From the NCBI GenBank assembly GCA_028288775.1, contig JAQGHP010000325.1, positions 1 through 24,275 of the forward strand: a stretch of 24,275 nt of DNA, given 5' to 3'. This stretch comes from Phycisphaerales bacterium (lineage in GTDB: Bacteria > Planctomycetota > Phycisphaerae > Tepidisphaerales > Tepidisphaeraceae). Under the pieces are notes generated by a model. The model was not told the DNA's origin and searched no databases. It saw only the letters and a program-made list of their open reading frames with translations. Positions 1 to 8,453 of the stretch are shown piece by piece. Within the stretch, counting starts at the first letter, position 1. Every line of letters begins with the position of its first letter. The position numbers were made by a program, and so were the translations under genes.

Positions 1-82
1 CGATCAAGACCGCGACAGAGTCGTTGACTTGCCGGATGATCCCCCCGTTACCGCGCGGCGTGGAAAGGATCTTCGTACCCCC

Positions 83-3000
83 ATGGACTTCCATCGCCGT
101 TTAGGGCTTAACCCAGATGGCTCTGCCGTCACGGGCCAGCGTGAAGAACTCATCCGTTATATCAACTTGAAGCTGGCGGCGCTGGGCGCGCCGGTTGCCG
201 GGGACGCGGCACGCACCGAGTTCCTCGACGTCGCGCACGATCTGCTCGCCGATTACCGGGAATTCGCCCGCCTGCTCGACGGGCACCTGTGCCCCGCCGA
301 CCAGCGCATTCAGGCATTTCTCGATTCGCACTTCGCGGACGAACACCTCGTGGGCGCGCTGCGCCTGCCGGGCAACACTTTCGTCGTCGACCGCCACGGC
401 ATGGCCCGGGAGATGTCGTTGCCCATCGACGGCAACGAGCACAAGACCGGCTACCTCGACAGTTATCGTGTCCGCCAGGGGGCACTGCACAACCCGCGCA
501 GCGACCGACGCACGACGCAAGGGGTGTTCCATGTGGCCGAGGGAGGGCTGCCGATCCCCTCGGATAAGGTGGCGGTGCCGAAGAAGGTCTTCGGCAACCT
601 GCTACATGCCGCCCTCAATCCGCCGAGCGAGTTGCTCCGCCTCCCGTTCTCCGCGCAGCAAGAGCGGCAGGCCGAGATCTTCTGCTCGTTGCTCCTGCGT
701 CCCGTGGTCTGCCCGGAAGTGCCGGGCTTTGAAGCGCGCAAGACGATGGAAGTCCGCTTCTTCGCCCCGGGCAGCTTCGTCTCCAACCTCGATTTCGTCG
801 AATCGATCTTCGGCAACGCGGGCGATCCGTATCTGCCGGAAAACGACGCCGGCCTCGACGTGGAGCACTGGACGGGCCACACCGGCTGCATCATCCTCGC
901 GCCCCATCTGACGCAGCTCAAGAAGAAGTCGCTGGGCCTGCCCCACTGGGACGATGCCACCGAGCCGCAGCGCCGCCAGGGCGCCTGCTGGAAGCATGAG
1001 AATGAGCCGTACAACGACGGCAAGGCGTTCAAAATCACCTGCCGCACCTTGGCAGGCGTGATGGTCACGATCCTCGCCGACAACTATTTCGGATATAGCA
1101 AGAAAGAGGTAAAGACCCAGATCAGCTATTCCGCCAATCTTTTCGGCCTGGCCGAGGAAGAGCACGCGGGCGGCGCGCTGGCCTTCGCCAGCTACAGCCT
1201 GGGCGATCAGTTCCGCCCCGACACCAAGCTCGAGGCCCTGGGCCGCACGTTCGTCGAAGCCATGGCGTTACTCGGCGACACGGTCACCATTCACGACGAA
1301 GGCTACGCCGTCGATAAGAAGTATCCGAGCATTATTTATGTGCCCGAGGACGTGAAGATCGATCTGCCGATCCAGCGCGTGCGCTGGACGAAAGACGGCC
1401 GCGAGCGCTCGCTGAAGCTGCTGCCCGGCAAGGTGTACGTATATCCCACCGGCTACAAGGTGCGGATGGAAAAGCACCCGGGCGCGCCGTCCTGGCGGCT
1501 GGTGGGCACGCTCGCCGAGGGCGTGTTCTGCCACAAGCCCTGCACCGTCAGCGGCGGCGGCAAGAGCGAAATCTCCAAGTCCATCGCCGGCTCCGTCGTG
1601 TACGGCCCCATCTACGTTTCCGATTGGGATCGCGATCTTGCGCAGGCGGACGCGATCTTCGACCGCAATTACGGCGACCGCTTCCTCTCCCCCCGCCCCG
1701 ACTACGGCAAGCGCCCCTCGCGCCCGATCCTCGGGCCCCAGCGCTCGCTCGGATCGGTCATCAAAATGCTCACGCCCTCGCCCGGCGAATTCACGGACGC
1801 GTACAACGCCTGGCTCGAGACGATCCCCAACCACATCCGCGCGCTCGTCTTCTTCATCAAGCGCATCTACAAACCTGAATGGGGCGCGAACTGGCGGCAG
1901 CACTTCAGCGTGGACATGGTCAACGGCGCGCCCGGCCACGAACTCAAGTTCGGCACGCGCAAGGCCGTCGGTAGCTATCTCCGCGTGGGCTTGGCGAAGA
2001 ACGACGTCTGGCGACTCAGCAAGCTGCGCCAGGACTTCGTCGCGGCGGACAAGGTGCAGATGGAGGACGACATCACCGCGTCCGCAGTGGTCCCCGCCGA
2101 GGGGCTGCCGCGCCTGCCCTACACGTGCGCGAACCCGAGCGTGAAGCTGATTGAAAACTGCGAATATCGGCTCTTCCAGCGGCCGGATGACGCTGTCCAC
2201 CGCGGGATGGACGAGCAGACCGAATCCGACATGGCACAACCCGGGCTCTTCGCCTCCAACTACGAGCCGATCGCCGCGGCCACCGCCGCCGAGATGGTGG
2301 AGGACGTGGTGGATTTCGACAAGTTCACCGCGCCGATGCGCGACGTGATTACCGGCGCGGCGGGCGACGCGGGCTCCTTCGTCGTCAGCTCCGCCCATCC
2401 GCGTATCGTGGAGGGCAAGCCCAGTAAGAATCCGAGGTATCTCCAGGTGCGGCCCGACGTCGCCCGCCCGCGCGACCGCTACCTCGCCGAGGTCGGCGCG
2501 CGGCTCTTGCGCAAGTCGCCGATGGACGAGCCGCTGATTTTCCCCGTCAGCTCCGTCCTCAGCGGCCGCCGCAATAATCCTCCGGAGCCGGGCATTCGCC
2601 CGCTCGCCGTATACAGCCCGATCCACTACCAGGAGCTCCCCGAGCTGTTCATGGACTACGTCTGCAGCCTCACCGGCAAGAGCCCCTCGACCACCGGGGC
2701 CGGCTCCGAAGGCGCGCTGACGAAGGGCCCGTTCAACGCCCTGCGCCCCGCGGCAGACCTCAACAACGCGCTCGTTGATTTCATCCTCACCGGCTACGCC
2801 GGCTACTCCACCGCGGCAGGTCACATCGGCCCCAATGTCCGCGTCGACCACGACATCAGCCTGCTCATCCCCGAAATCTGGACGCGCCTGAGCGTGAAGG
2901 AGCGTGATCCGGCGTTCCTTATCGCCAGCGGCTATCTCGAAAAGCTCGCCGACTTCACCTACGACGGCAAGCTCGTCCTCGCCAGCCGATTGGGCTATCG

Positions 3001-3586
3001 CATCACGGCCAAGTTCGTCCACGATTACTTCGGCCGCGTCTTCGACAACCCGGCGAAGGTCTTCGACGAATCGATCCTCCGGCCCGAAACGCAGGACCGC
3101 GCGATGTTCGCGGATGGGGTGAACAACATCGTCGAGGCCCAGCAAAAGTGCGCAAAGGCCTTTTTTGCGGACGGCAGCATCGCCGAGGCCTGCCCCCCGC
3201 TGCGCGAGCTGCTCAACGTGATGGCCGCCGACCCTGCGAAAGGGCTGCGGCTGGACGAATCCGTCCGCAAGACCTTCACCCGCGAGCATCTCCTGGACAC
3301 CGGCTGGTACCACGAGCGCCTGCTGACCAAGCAGCGCCGCGACACGGACCTGTGGACGCGTCACGTCGCGTATCTTGAATGGTTCCTGACCCGCGCCAGC
3401 CACAAGGACGTCGCCGCCCGGATGAAGATCGCCGAGCGACTAAATCTTGCTCAAGGTCGTCTGTCGCAAGTGCAGGCTCCGGAATACGTCAGTCGCCTAC
3501 GGGGAACGATCGGGGCGGACCCGTTGGGGCCGAGTGCAACCCCGGGCACATCGGAACGCGCGGGCGTCGGTGCGGCAATGGTTTGA
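83..3586 (+). CDS. Probable pyrophosphate-type phosphoenolpyruvate carboxykinase (PPi-PEPCK-like), ~1,167 aa
   Basis: Very large soluble protein without signal peptide or membrane segments. I read it as the PPi-dependent type of PEP carboxykinase, which interconverts oxaloacetate plus PPi with PEP, CO2 and phosphate and is far longer (about 1,100-1,200 aa) than the ATP or GTP types. Seen in sequence: NYFGYSKKEVK (residues 334-344), resembling the metal-binding YAGEMKK segment of ATP-PEPCK; EEEHAGG around His361, a candidate for the second metal ligand; CTVSGGGKSEISKS (487-500), a P-loop-like glycine-rich turn with Lys494; and VSDWDRD (512-518), candidate for the acidic kinase-2 motif. The order Lys-His-P-loop-Asp is only partly that of classical PEPCK, so the family call is from memory of motifs, not alignment. 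The ATG at 83 has an AAAGGAT purine stretch 13 bases upstream; the frame is open to the window edge, and a TTG at 29 or an earlier start is possible. A kinase-like protein of unknown family is the alternative. Confidence 0.62.
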   Translation: MDFHRRLGLNPDGSAVTGQREELIRYINLKLAALGAPVAGDAARTEFLDVAHDLLADYREFARLLDGHLCPADQRIQAFLDSHFADEHLVGALRLPGNTFVVDRHGMAREMSLPIDGNEHKTGYLDSYRVRQGALHNPRSDRRTTQGVFHVAEGGLPIPSDKVAVPKKVFGNLLHAALNPPSELLRLPFSAQQERQAEIFCSLLLRPVVCPEVPGFEARKTMEVRFFAPGSFVSNLDFVESIFGNAGDPYLPENDAGLDVEHWTGHTGCIILAPHLTQLKKKSLGLPHWDDATEPQRRQGACWKHENEPYNDGKAFKITCRTLAGVMVTILADNYFGYSKKEVKTQISYSANLFGLAEEEHAGGALAFASYSLGDQFRPDTKLEALGRTFVEAMALLGDTVTIHDEGYAVDKKYPSIIYVPEDVKIDLPIQRVRWTKDGRERSLKLLPGKVYVYPTGYKVRMEKHPGAPSWRLVGTLAEGVFCHKPCTVSGGGKSEISKSIAGSVVYGPIYVSDWDRDLAQADAIFDRNYGDRFLSPRPDYGKRPSRPILGPQRSLGSVIKMLTPSPGEFTDAYNAWLETIPNHIRALVFFIKRIYKPEWGANWRQHFSVDMVNGAPGHELKFGTRKAVGSYLRVGLAKNDVWRLSKLRQDFVAADKVQMEDDITASAVVPAEGLPRLPYTCANPSVKLIENCEYRLFQRPDDAVHRGMDEQTESDMAQPGLFASNYEPIAAATAAEMVEDVVDFDKFTAPMRDVITGAAGDAGSFVVSSAHPRIVEGKPSKNPRYLQVRPDVARPRDRYLAEVGARLLRKSPMDEPLIFPVSSVLSGRRNNPPEPGIRPLAVYSPIHYQELPELFMDYVCSLTGKSPSTTGAGSEGALTKGPFNALRPAADLNNALVDFILTGYAGYSTAAGHIGPNVRVDHDISLLIPEIWTRLSVKERDPAFLIASGYLEKLADFTYDGKLVLASRLGYRITAKFVHDYFGRVFDNPAKVFDESILRPETQDRAMFADGVNNIVEAQQKCAKAFFADGSIAEACPPLRELLNVMAADPAKGLRLDESVRKTFTREHLLDTGWYHERLLTKQRRDTDLWTRHVAYLEWFLTRASHKDVAARMKIAERLNLAQGRLSQVQAPEYVSRLRGTIGADPLGPSATPGTSERAGVGAAMV

Positions 3587-3592
3587 CCCATA

Positions 3593-3598
3593 TATAAT
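3593..3598 (+). promoter_or_regulatory. Possible -10 box (TATAAT) for the Uma2-family gene
   Basis: A perfect TATAAT lies in the 21-bp gap between the carboxykinase-like gene and the next ATG, ending only 9 bases before that ATG. No convincing -35 hexamer is 16-18 bp upstream. If used, transcription would start almost at the start codon, giving a leaderless or near-leaderless message. It could also be chance, since the gap is AT-rich. Confidence 0.25.
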
Positions 3599-3607
3599 GA
3601 GTTGCCG

Positions 3608-4231
3608 ATGACCCATGCCACTTCCAGCCCGCCATCGCCGACGGTTCCCGGACAGCCCGTCTGGGAAATCGCCGAGCTCTTTCCCGAGCAGGGCCTTTGG
3701 ACCGAGAAGCAGTACCTCGGCCTGAGCACGAATCGGCTGGTCGAGTTCGATAACGGGACGATCGAGGTACTGCCCTTGCCCACGAAAACGCATCAGCTCA
3801 TCGTCTTGTTCTTGTACGAGGTGTTGAAGGCGTACATCACCGGCAAACGTTCGGGCGGCATCGTGCTCGTCGCTCCGTTTCGCCTCCGCATTGCCGGCGG
3901 GCGTTATCGTGAGCCCGATGTAGTTCACCTGACCGCCGCGCAGAACGCGCAAACGGGCGAGGGTTTCGCAGAAGTCGCGGAGATCGTGATGGAGGTCGTG
4001 AGCGCCGACGACCCCGACCGCGATTACGTCACGAAGCGCCAGGATTACGCGAAAGCCGGCATTCCGGAATATTGGATCATTGACGCCACCCTTCGCCGGA
4101 TTCTGGTTCTTCGCCTCGACGCCGGCCAGTACGTCGAGCACGGCACATTTGGAGCGGGCCAGGTCGCTACTTCCCACCGCATGCCCGGATTCACCGTCGC
4201 AATGGACGATGTCCTGTCCATTGCACAATGA
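3608..4231 (+). CDS. Uma2-family (DUF820) PD-(D/E)XK nuclease-like protein, 207 aa
   Basis: Matches the Uma2/DUF820 family, small proteins with a restriction-endonuclease-like fold that are greatly expanded in cyanobacteria and planctomycetes and whose biological role is unclear. Visible family landmarks: an N-terminal segment LVEFDNGTIEVLPLP (44-58), REPDVV (101-106) supplying the first acidic residue, VMEVVSADDPDRDYVTKRQDY (127-147) with the core Glu129 and Lys143, and IPEYWIIDA (152-160). Length is normal for the family (about 190-220 aa) and all core residues seem present, so it looks intact. The ATG at 3608 is preferred over an in-frame TTG two codons earlier; neither has a good Shine-Dalgarno. 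It starts 21 bp after the carboxykinase-like gene, which may mean cotranscription, though a TATAAT sits in the gap. Substrate is unknown. Confidence 0.85.
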   Translation: MTHATSSPPSPTVPGQPVWEIAELFPEQGLWTEKQYLGLSTNRLVEFDNGTIEVLPLPTKTHQLIVLFLYEVLKAYITGKRSGGIVLVAPFRLRIAGGRYREPDVVHLTAAQNAQTGEGFAEVAEIVMEVVSADDPDRDYVTKRQDYAKAGIPEYWIIDATLRRILVLRLDAGQYVEHGTFGAGQVATSHRMPGFTVAMDDVLSIAQ

Positions 4232-4300
4232 ATTCGTCACGCTTCGCGAGCCGCCGTCCGCTTCCTCGCAACACCGCGCCGCCTTACCGGTAAAACCAGA

Positions 4301-4370
4301 GACACCCGATCCTGCCCGCCCGCCGGACTTTTAAACCGGCGGAGGGGTGCGGCAGGCCCTTCCGGGTGTC
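4301..4370 (+). promoter_or_regulatory. Three-tier nested hairpin in the leader of the large secreted protein
   Basis: The gap before the 4403 gene folds on itself in three nested, perfectly paired blocks: GACACCCG (4301-4308) with CGGGTGTC (4363-4370), CCTGCC (4311-4316) with GGCAGG (4351-4356), and CCGCCGG (4320-4326) with CCGGCGG (4336-4342), around an A/T-rich loop. The structure ends 32 bases before the ATG. It has no U-tract after it, so it is not a classic terminator; it may be a leader RNA element, a terminator for the Uma2 gene, or a dispersed repeat. Pairing is seen directly; function is inference. Confidence 0.45.
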
Positions 4371-4402
4371 CGTCTCACTTCAATCGAACGGAAAGGAAAC
4401 GC

Positions 4403-7400
4403 ATGTCGCGCAAGTCCAACCGCATCGCGATTCTGCTCGCCGCCGTCACCGGCGCATGGGCTGCCGCGTCGCCCGCCTCGGCGGCGAACGTGGCGCTCGT
4501 GCTCCCGCTGCACCGCATAGCGTATCAGACCAACGAATGGATCGACTTGTCGGTCGTCCGCTCGGATGCCGCGGCACTTCCCGCCGGCAATCTCATCCTC
4601 ACACTCACCGGCGCGGATGCCAGCAAGATGGTCTTTACCTTCCCCGCGAAAGCCGCGGAATTGCAGAAGGCCGACGCCCGCGCCACCGAGCACCTGCACA
4701 TCAACGGGCGGCTGTTGCGGCCGGGGAAATACACGGTGGAAGTCGCCTGCGACGGCGCGACCGCGAAGGCCGAGATCGAGGTCTACAGCCACCTCCGCCG
4801 CAGTGATTTCAAGCTCATCGACTGGGGATCCTCCACCCGGGGCAAGGAGCAGGCGCTGATCGGGCAGGATTCGATGGGGTTTAATCTCATTTACAATACA
4901 AGCCTCTCCCCCGACGACATGATCCGCGGCGGATCGGACTTCATGCGCAACTGCACCATGAGCGGCGCGCACCAGATGGACCTCCGTCAGGAATGCGACT
5001 GGTCCGACCCGTACGTGCTCGTGGGCGGCGAAGCCCGAGTGGTCGCGGAGGCGCTGGCCGACCGCACGGTGCCCAACTGCATTGGCGTGCATTTCTATGA
5101 CGAGCCGGGTTTAACTTGGTGGAAGGACCCGAAGAATGCGAACGTGATGGTCCCGTTCAACATCCCCTCGCAAGACCGCAGCTACCGCAGCGCCTTCGGG
5201 ACCGAGCCGCCGCACTGGAGCGACGTGAAGCCGGGGGACGCCGCGGCCGTCGCCAAATGGAACGAGATGAACCGCTGGAAGATGTCGTTCCTCGAAGCGG
5301 CGTGGAAGTACGCCGCGTTCGGTGTCTCGCGCGTGCGGCCCGATTACATCTCCGCCGTCCAGAGCGAGTATGGCTGGCAGGCCTATGCGGACGGCTACTA
5401 CTTCAACGCCGTGCGCCCGCTCCCCGTGATGAGCGGGCACGGCGGCTACGACGATGGCCCCGCCACCTACTTCTACCCCTCGCTCTTCCATGAATTCGGC
5501 CGCATCCGCGACGTGAACAAACCCGCCTGGTACCTGCCCACCTGGTATGGCGAAAGCACCGACCAATACCGCCTCGAGCAATACCTCTCGTTCATGACCG
5601 ACCTGCAAGGCATGGCCAAGCCTCCGGACATGAAAGTGCAAAACCCCGATAGCGACCGAGCCTCGGTCGGCATCGTCGAATCCAACAAGGCCATGGCCCG
5701 GCTGGGCGCAATCTTCAACACCATGCGCCCGACGCGGCCCGAGGTCGCCATCCTCTATTCGCTCTCGCAGGACCTGGGCGCGGAAATCCAGGACATGCAG
5801 GACCCCAAGCAGGTCAACAAGGCCGCCTACCTGGGCGGTGATCACGTGCGCGCCAAACTGCTCGCCACCTATCTCGCCGGCAAGATGATACACATCCCGT
5901 TCTGGCCGATCGTCGAGGAAGACATCACGGATGGCAGTCTTGCCGCGGGGCAAAAGGCGGTGATTTTGGCGGGCGTCAATCACCTCGACGCCAAGGTCGT
6001 AACCGCGCTGGAGGCATACGCCCGGGGCGGCGGACTGGTGCTGCTCACGGATGACTGCCAGCTGGAGATCAAGGGCGCGACGCGGATCGGAGTGGCCGCG
6101 CCGGTCGAGTCGTACCACAAGATGGACGAGCTGTGGAACACGGATCAAAAGGAATCCTACCGTCTTCGCCGCGTGGAGAACTGGCACAAGGAATCCGCGC
6201 CGCTGGCCAAAGCGCTGGCGGCCCATCTCGCCGGCATCGGCATCAAGCCGCCAATGGACGCCGACAGCGTGGGCATCGTCACCGGCCGCCAGGCGCAGGG
6301 CGACATCGAGTACCTGTTCGCGGTCAATGCGACGCCCAAACCCAATGACGAGAAGGTGCAGATTCAGTCGGCCGTCGCAACGGTCACCACCGCCAACGAC
6401 GGCCGCCCCGTCTACGACGCCATGCACGGCGTAGCAGACGAAAGCTTCAAGGCCCAGGGTGACAAGATCGCGGCGAAGGTGCGGTTTGGCCCGGGGGAAA
6501 TGCGGGTTTTCGCGCGGACCGCGCGGCCGATCGGCGGCGTGCAGGTGCATCCGCCGGTGCTGTTCCGCGATTTCACGGTCGCGGATTCGCCGCTGCGGAT
6601 CGAGGCCGCCGCGTCACTGCTGGACAACCAGCACGGCGTGCTCAGCGGCTCGGCGCCGATGCAGCTTCGCCTCATCGACCCGCTCGGGCAGGTTCGCTAC
6701 GACCTGTACCGCGCCTCCGACCGCGGCACGCTCCGCATCGACCTGCCGCTGGCCGCCAATGATCCCCCCGGCGAATGGAAGCTCACCGTCCGCGAGCTAC
6801 TCAGCGGCACCGAAGGCAGCGCATCACTCACCTACAAGCCCGGCGCGCAGTGCGCCGCGCTCGCCGGGGCAACGCAGCGCGCCGTCACCTTTGGTGACGA
6901 CCGCGACAACGTCTTCCGCCTCTTCCGCACGCACCAGGATTTCACGATCGTGATCGGCAAGGGCGAAGGCGAATCCGCCGCCGCGGACCGCGTCGCTGAA
7001 GTCCTCAAGCCTTGGAACGTGCATTGTAAAGTAGTGAATGCAGCGGACGTGAAAGTCCGCCCCCTCAGCGACGAAGAGGCCAAGACCTGGGCGGGCCTGT
7101 CACCCGGCCGCCCCGACCCGAAGAACCTCAACGCCGCCGCGACGGGCTTCGACCTGCGCGGCCCGGCGATCCTCCTGGGCACGCCCGAGGACAATGCGGT
7201 CATCAAGTTCGCCGCCGACAACCATTTCCTTCCGTACAAGACCGACGCGAAGGATTTCCCCGGCCGCGGCCGCGGCCTGCTGGCCTGGCAGCGCGACGCG
7301 GTATGCTACGGGCAGGAATCCGTCACGCTCATTAGCTACGACGAGGCGGGCCTTGCAGAGGCAGTAGGATCGCTTTACGAGGCGGTCGCCGGGATCGACC

Positions 7401-7885
7401 CGATGACGCGATACGCGCTCCCCGCCCCCGCAGACATCACGCCCGCCGGCACGCGCACCGCCGCCCCCGAGGCGACAATCGCCTGGCGGGCCGTGCTCCC
7501 CGATCGCGTGGTATCCCTGAAATCGGCCGGCGGACAGTTGGCTGTGGAAACCGCGGACGGCTCGCTCACAAAGTTGGACGCGGCCGGAAAGATTCTTTCG
7601 CAAGATCCTGCGGCCATCGCCGAATCAGAAAAAACCGAGTCCGCAAAAGCCCCCGCCGACCTCGCCAAAGCCCTCGTCCCCGATCGCGTGCTCAAGCGCA
7701 TCGCCACAACCAACGGCCTCACCGCCTTGGCCTACTGGGGCGGCACGCTCCAAATCATCGACGCGAACGGGGCTACAAAGTCCGTCCAGATGCTGCCCAA
7801 CGACATCGTTGACGTGGCATGGGCCGATAGCAAGGTGATCGTCGGCCTCGCCGATGGAAGCGTGGTCGCGCTGCAGCCCAAGTGA
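4403..7885 (+). CDS. Secreted multidomain glycoside-hydrolase-like protein, 1,160 aa
   Basis: Exported protein with a clear signal peptide (residues 1 to about 28, ending ASPASAA). After an Ig-like beta segment (about 29-130) comes a region that reads like a TIM-barrel glycosidase, with VHFYDEPGL (229-237) offering Glu234 as candidate catalytic acid, then an alpha/beta part with ARGGGLVLLTDD (about 540-552) resembling the GATase-like trimerisation domain of family 42-type beta-galactosidases. A second beta domain (about 735-815), an alpha/beta domain with AILLGTPEDN (about 920-930) reminiscent of accessory domains of alpha-glucuronidase-type enzymes, and a C-terminal part (about 1025-1160) with propeller-like strands such as LAVETADGSLTKLD follow. 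I cannot assign a CAZy family or substrate. AAGGAAA 5 bases before the ATG supports the start. It is monocistronic: leader hairpin before it, strong terminator after it. Likely role is carbohydrate handling at or outside the cell surface. Confidence 0.7.
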   Translation: MSRKSNRIAILLAAVTGAWAAASPASAANVALVLPLHRIAYQTNEWIDLSVVRSDAAALPAGNLILTLTGADASKMVFTFPAKAAELQKADARATEHLHINGRLLRPGKYTVEVACDGATAKAEIEVYSHLRRSDFKLIDWGSSTRGKEQALIGQDSMGFNLIYNTSLSPDDMIRGGSDFMRNCTMSGAHQMDLRQECDWSDPYVLVGGEARVVAEALADRTVPNCIGVHFYDEPGLTWWKDPKNANVMVPFNIPSQDRSYRSAFGTEPPHWSDVKPGDAAAVAKWNEMNRWKMSFLEAAWKYAAFGVSRVRPDYISAVQSEYGWQAYADGYYFNAVRPLPVMSGHGGYDDGPATYFYPSLFHEFGRIRDVNKPAWYLPTWYGESTDQYRLEQYLSFMTDLQGMAKPPDMKVQNPDSDRASVGIVESNKAMARLGAIFNTMRPTRPEVAILYSLSQDLGAEIQDMQDPKQVNKAAYLGGDHVRAKLLATYLAGKMIHIPFWPIVEEDITDGSLAAGQKAVILAGVNHLDAKVVTALEAYARGGGLVLLTDDCQLEIKGATRIGVAAPVESYHKMDELWNTDQKESYRLRRVENWHKESAPLAKALAAHLAGIGIKPPMDADSVGIVTGRQAQGDIEYLFAVNATPKPNDEKVQIQSAVATVTTANDGRPVYDAMHGVADESFKAQGDKIAAKVRFGPGEMRVFARTARPIGGVQVHPPVLFRDFTVADSPLRIEAAASLLDNQHGVLSGSAPMQLRLIDPLGQVRYDLYRASDRGTLRIDLPLAANDPPGEWKLTVRELLSGTEGSASLTYKPGAQCAALAGATQRAVTFGDDRDNVFRLFRTHQDFTIVIGKGEGESAAADRVAEVLKPWNVHCKVVNAADVKVRPLSDEEAKTWAGLSPGRPDPKNLNAAATGFDLRGPAILLGTPEDNAVIKFAADNHFLPYKTDAKDFPGRGRGLLAWQRDAVCYGQESVTLISYDEAGLAEAVGSLYEAVAGIDPMTRYALPAPADITPAGTRTAAPEATIAWRAVLPDRVVSLKSAGGQLAVETADGSLTKLDAAGKILSQDPAAIAESEKTESAKAPADLAKALVPDRVLKRIATTNGLTALAYWGGTLQIIDANGATKSVQMLPNDIVDVAWADSKVIVGLADGSVVALQPK

Positions 7886-7918
7886 TTTTCGACGGAGTGT
7901 TCACGACGAAAAGAGAGC

Positions 7919-7964
7919 GGCCCCGGATGCCTGTCCGAGCATCCGGGGCCTTCGGGTTTAATTT
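7919..7964 (+). terminator. Strong intrinsic-type terminator after the large secreted protein
   Basis: A perfect 12-bp GC-rich stem, GGCCCCGGATGC (7919-7930) paired with GCATCCGGGGCC (7939-7950), with an 8-base loop, lies 34 bases after the stop codon and is followed by a T-rich run (7951-7964). This is the clearest terminator in the window. Confidence 0.82.
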
Positions 7965-8025
7965 GTCGCTATAATTTGGAGCCTGGCCGTGCCGGCAAGG
8001 TCGGAGCAAAGTTCCGAATGACTCA

Positions 8026-8165
8026 CTCTCCCTCGTACTCGAGGGAGAGGGCAGGGGTGAGGGGCCGAGCGTGAAGTCGCGCCGTTAGCAGCAAAGGCGC
8101 AACTCGACGTTCCTCCCGTCGCCCTATCCCTCTTCCCCGGGTACGAGGGAGAGGGGACCGGAGCG
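8026..8165. repeat. 140-bp palindromic dispersed repeat, copy A
   Basis: Aligns without gaps to a 140-bp stretch at 23751-23890 (same orientation); most positions agree by eye, with invariant blocks such as CTCTCCCTCGTACTCG, GGGGTGAGGGGCCGAGCGT, GCGCAACTCGACGTTCC and GTACGAGGGAGAGGGGACC. Each end carries a self-complementary arm (CTCTCCC...GGGAGAG) and the two arms are also inverted repeats of each other, here slightly decayed. It lies between two convergent genes. No transposase or clear target duplication is seen, so it may be a REP- or MITE-like element. Confidence 0.85.
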
Positions 8166-8190
8166 GGCCATGGGGCCGATCTCGGCCTGC

Positions 8191-8358
8191 TCACGCGGCA
8201 ATCCGCCTGCCCGGCGACTCCCACTGCTTGAGCGTGAGCTTGGCGTACCGCCGGGCCTTTCGCGCCACGGGGGTTAAAGCCTTCCGCGGGTGCGCGACTT
8301 CCAACAGCGCGAAATGTCCGACCAGCGTCTCCAACAACATCTTGCGTCCGCTCGTCAT
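8191..8358 (-). CDS. Small basic hypothetical protein, 55 aa
   Basis: Short gene on the minus strand beginning MTSGRKMLLETLVGH and ending WESPGRRIAA. The case for it being real: the ATG is preceded by TAAGGAG at a 6-base spacing, the best ribosome binding site in the window; the sequence alternates helix-forming hydrophobic and basic residues; and it occupies a gap with no competing gene. It has no signal peptide or transmembrane segment and carries about a dozen Lys/Arg, mostly in the C-terminal half (RKALTPVARKARRYAKLTLK, 25-44), which could suggest nucleic-acid or ribosome binding, but that is inference. I do not recognise a family. Its 3' end lies 26 bp beyond repeat copy A, and it is convergent with the large secreted-protein gene. 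Confidence 0.6.
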   Translation of the reverse strand: MTSGRKMLLETLVGHFALLEVAHPRKALTPVARKARRYAKLTLKQWESPGRRIAA

Positions 8359-8364
8359 AAACGG

Positions 8365-8371
8365 CTCCTTA
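8365..8371 (-). promoter_or_regulatory. Shine-Dalgarno site of the 55-aa gene
   Basis: Read on the minus strand this is TAAGGAG, six bases before the ATG at 8358. Anti-16S complementarity is near-optimal, and it is the main reason to accept such a short gene. Confidence 0.65.
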
Positions 8372-8453
8372 CGGAATGCGATGTGGTGTCACTTCCCGTA
8401 ATCGGCGATGGACGCGGAAGAACATGAGGAAAAGTTTTGGCGGGGCGGTAGTC

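Noticed and set aside
1268..3403. 711-codon open frame antisense to the carboxykinase-like gene
   Set aside because: Its translation is a run of Arg, Ala, Gly, Val and Asp with no motif, as expected for the mirror of a GC-rich coding frame; the plus-strand protein has clear motifs across the same DNA.
5111..6550. 479-codon antisense frame within the large secreted protein
   Set aside because: Composition is typical of an antisense shadow and no ribosome binding site was seen.
8026..8165. CRISPR-like spacing of short repeats
   Set aside because: Only two inverted arms per copy, no regular direct repeats with unique spacers, and no cas genes nearby.
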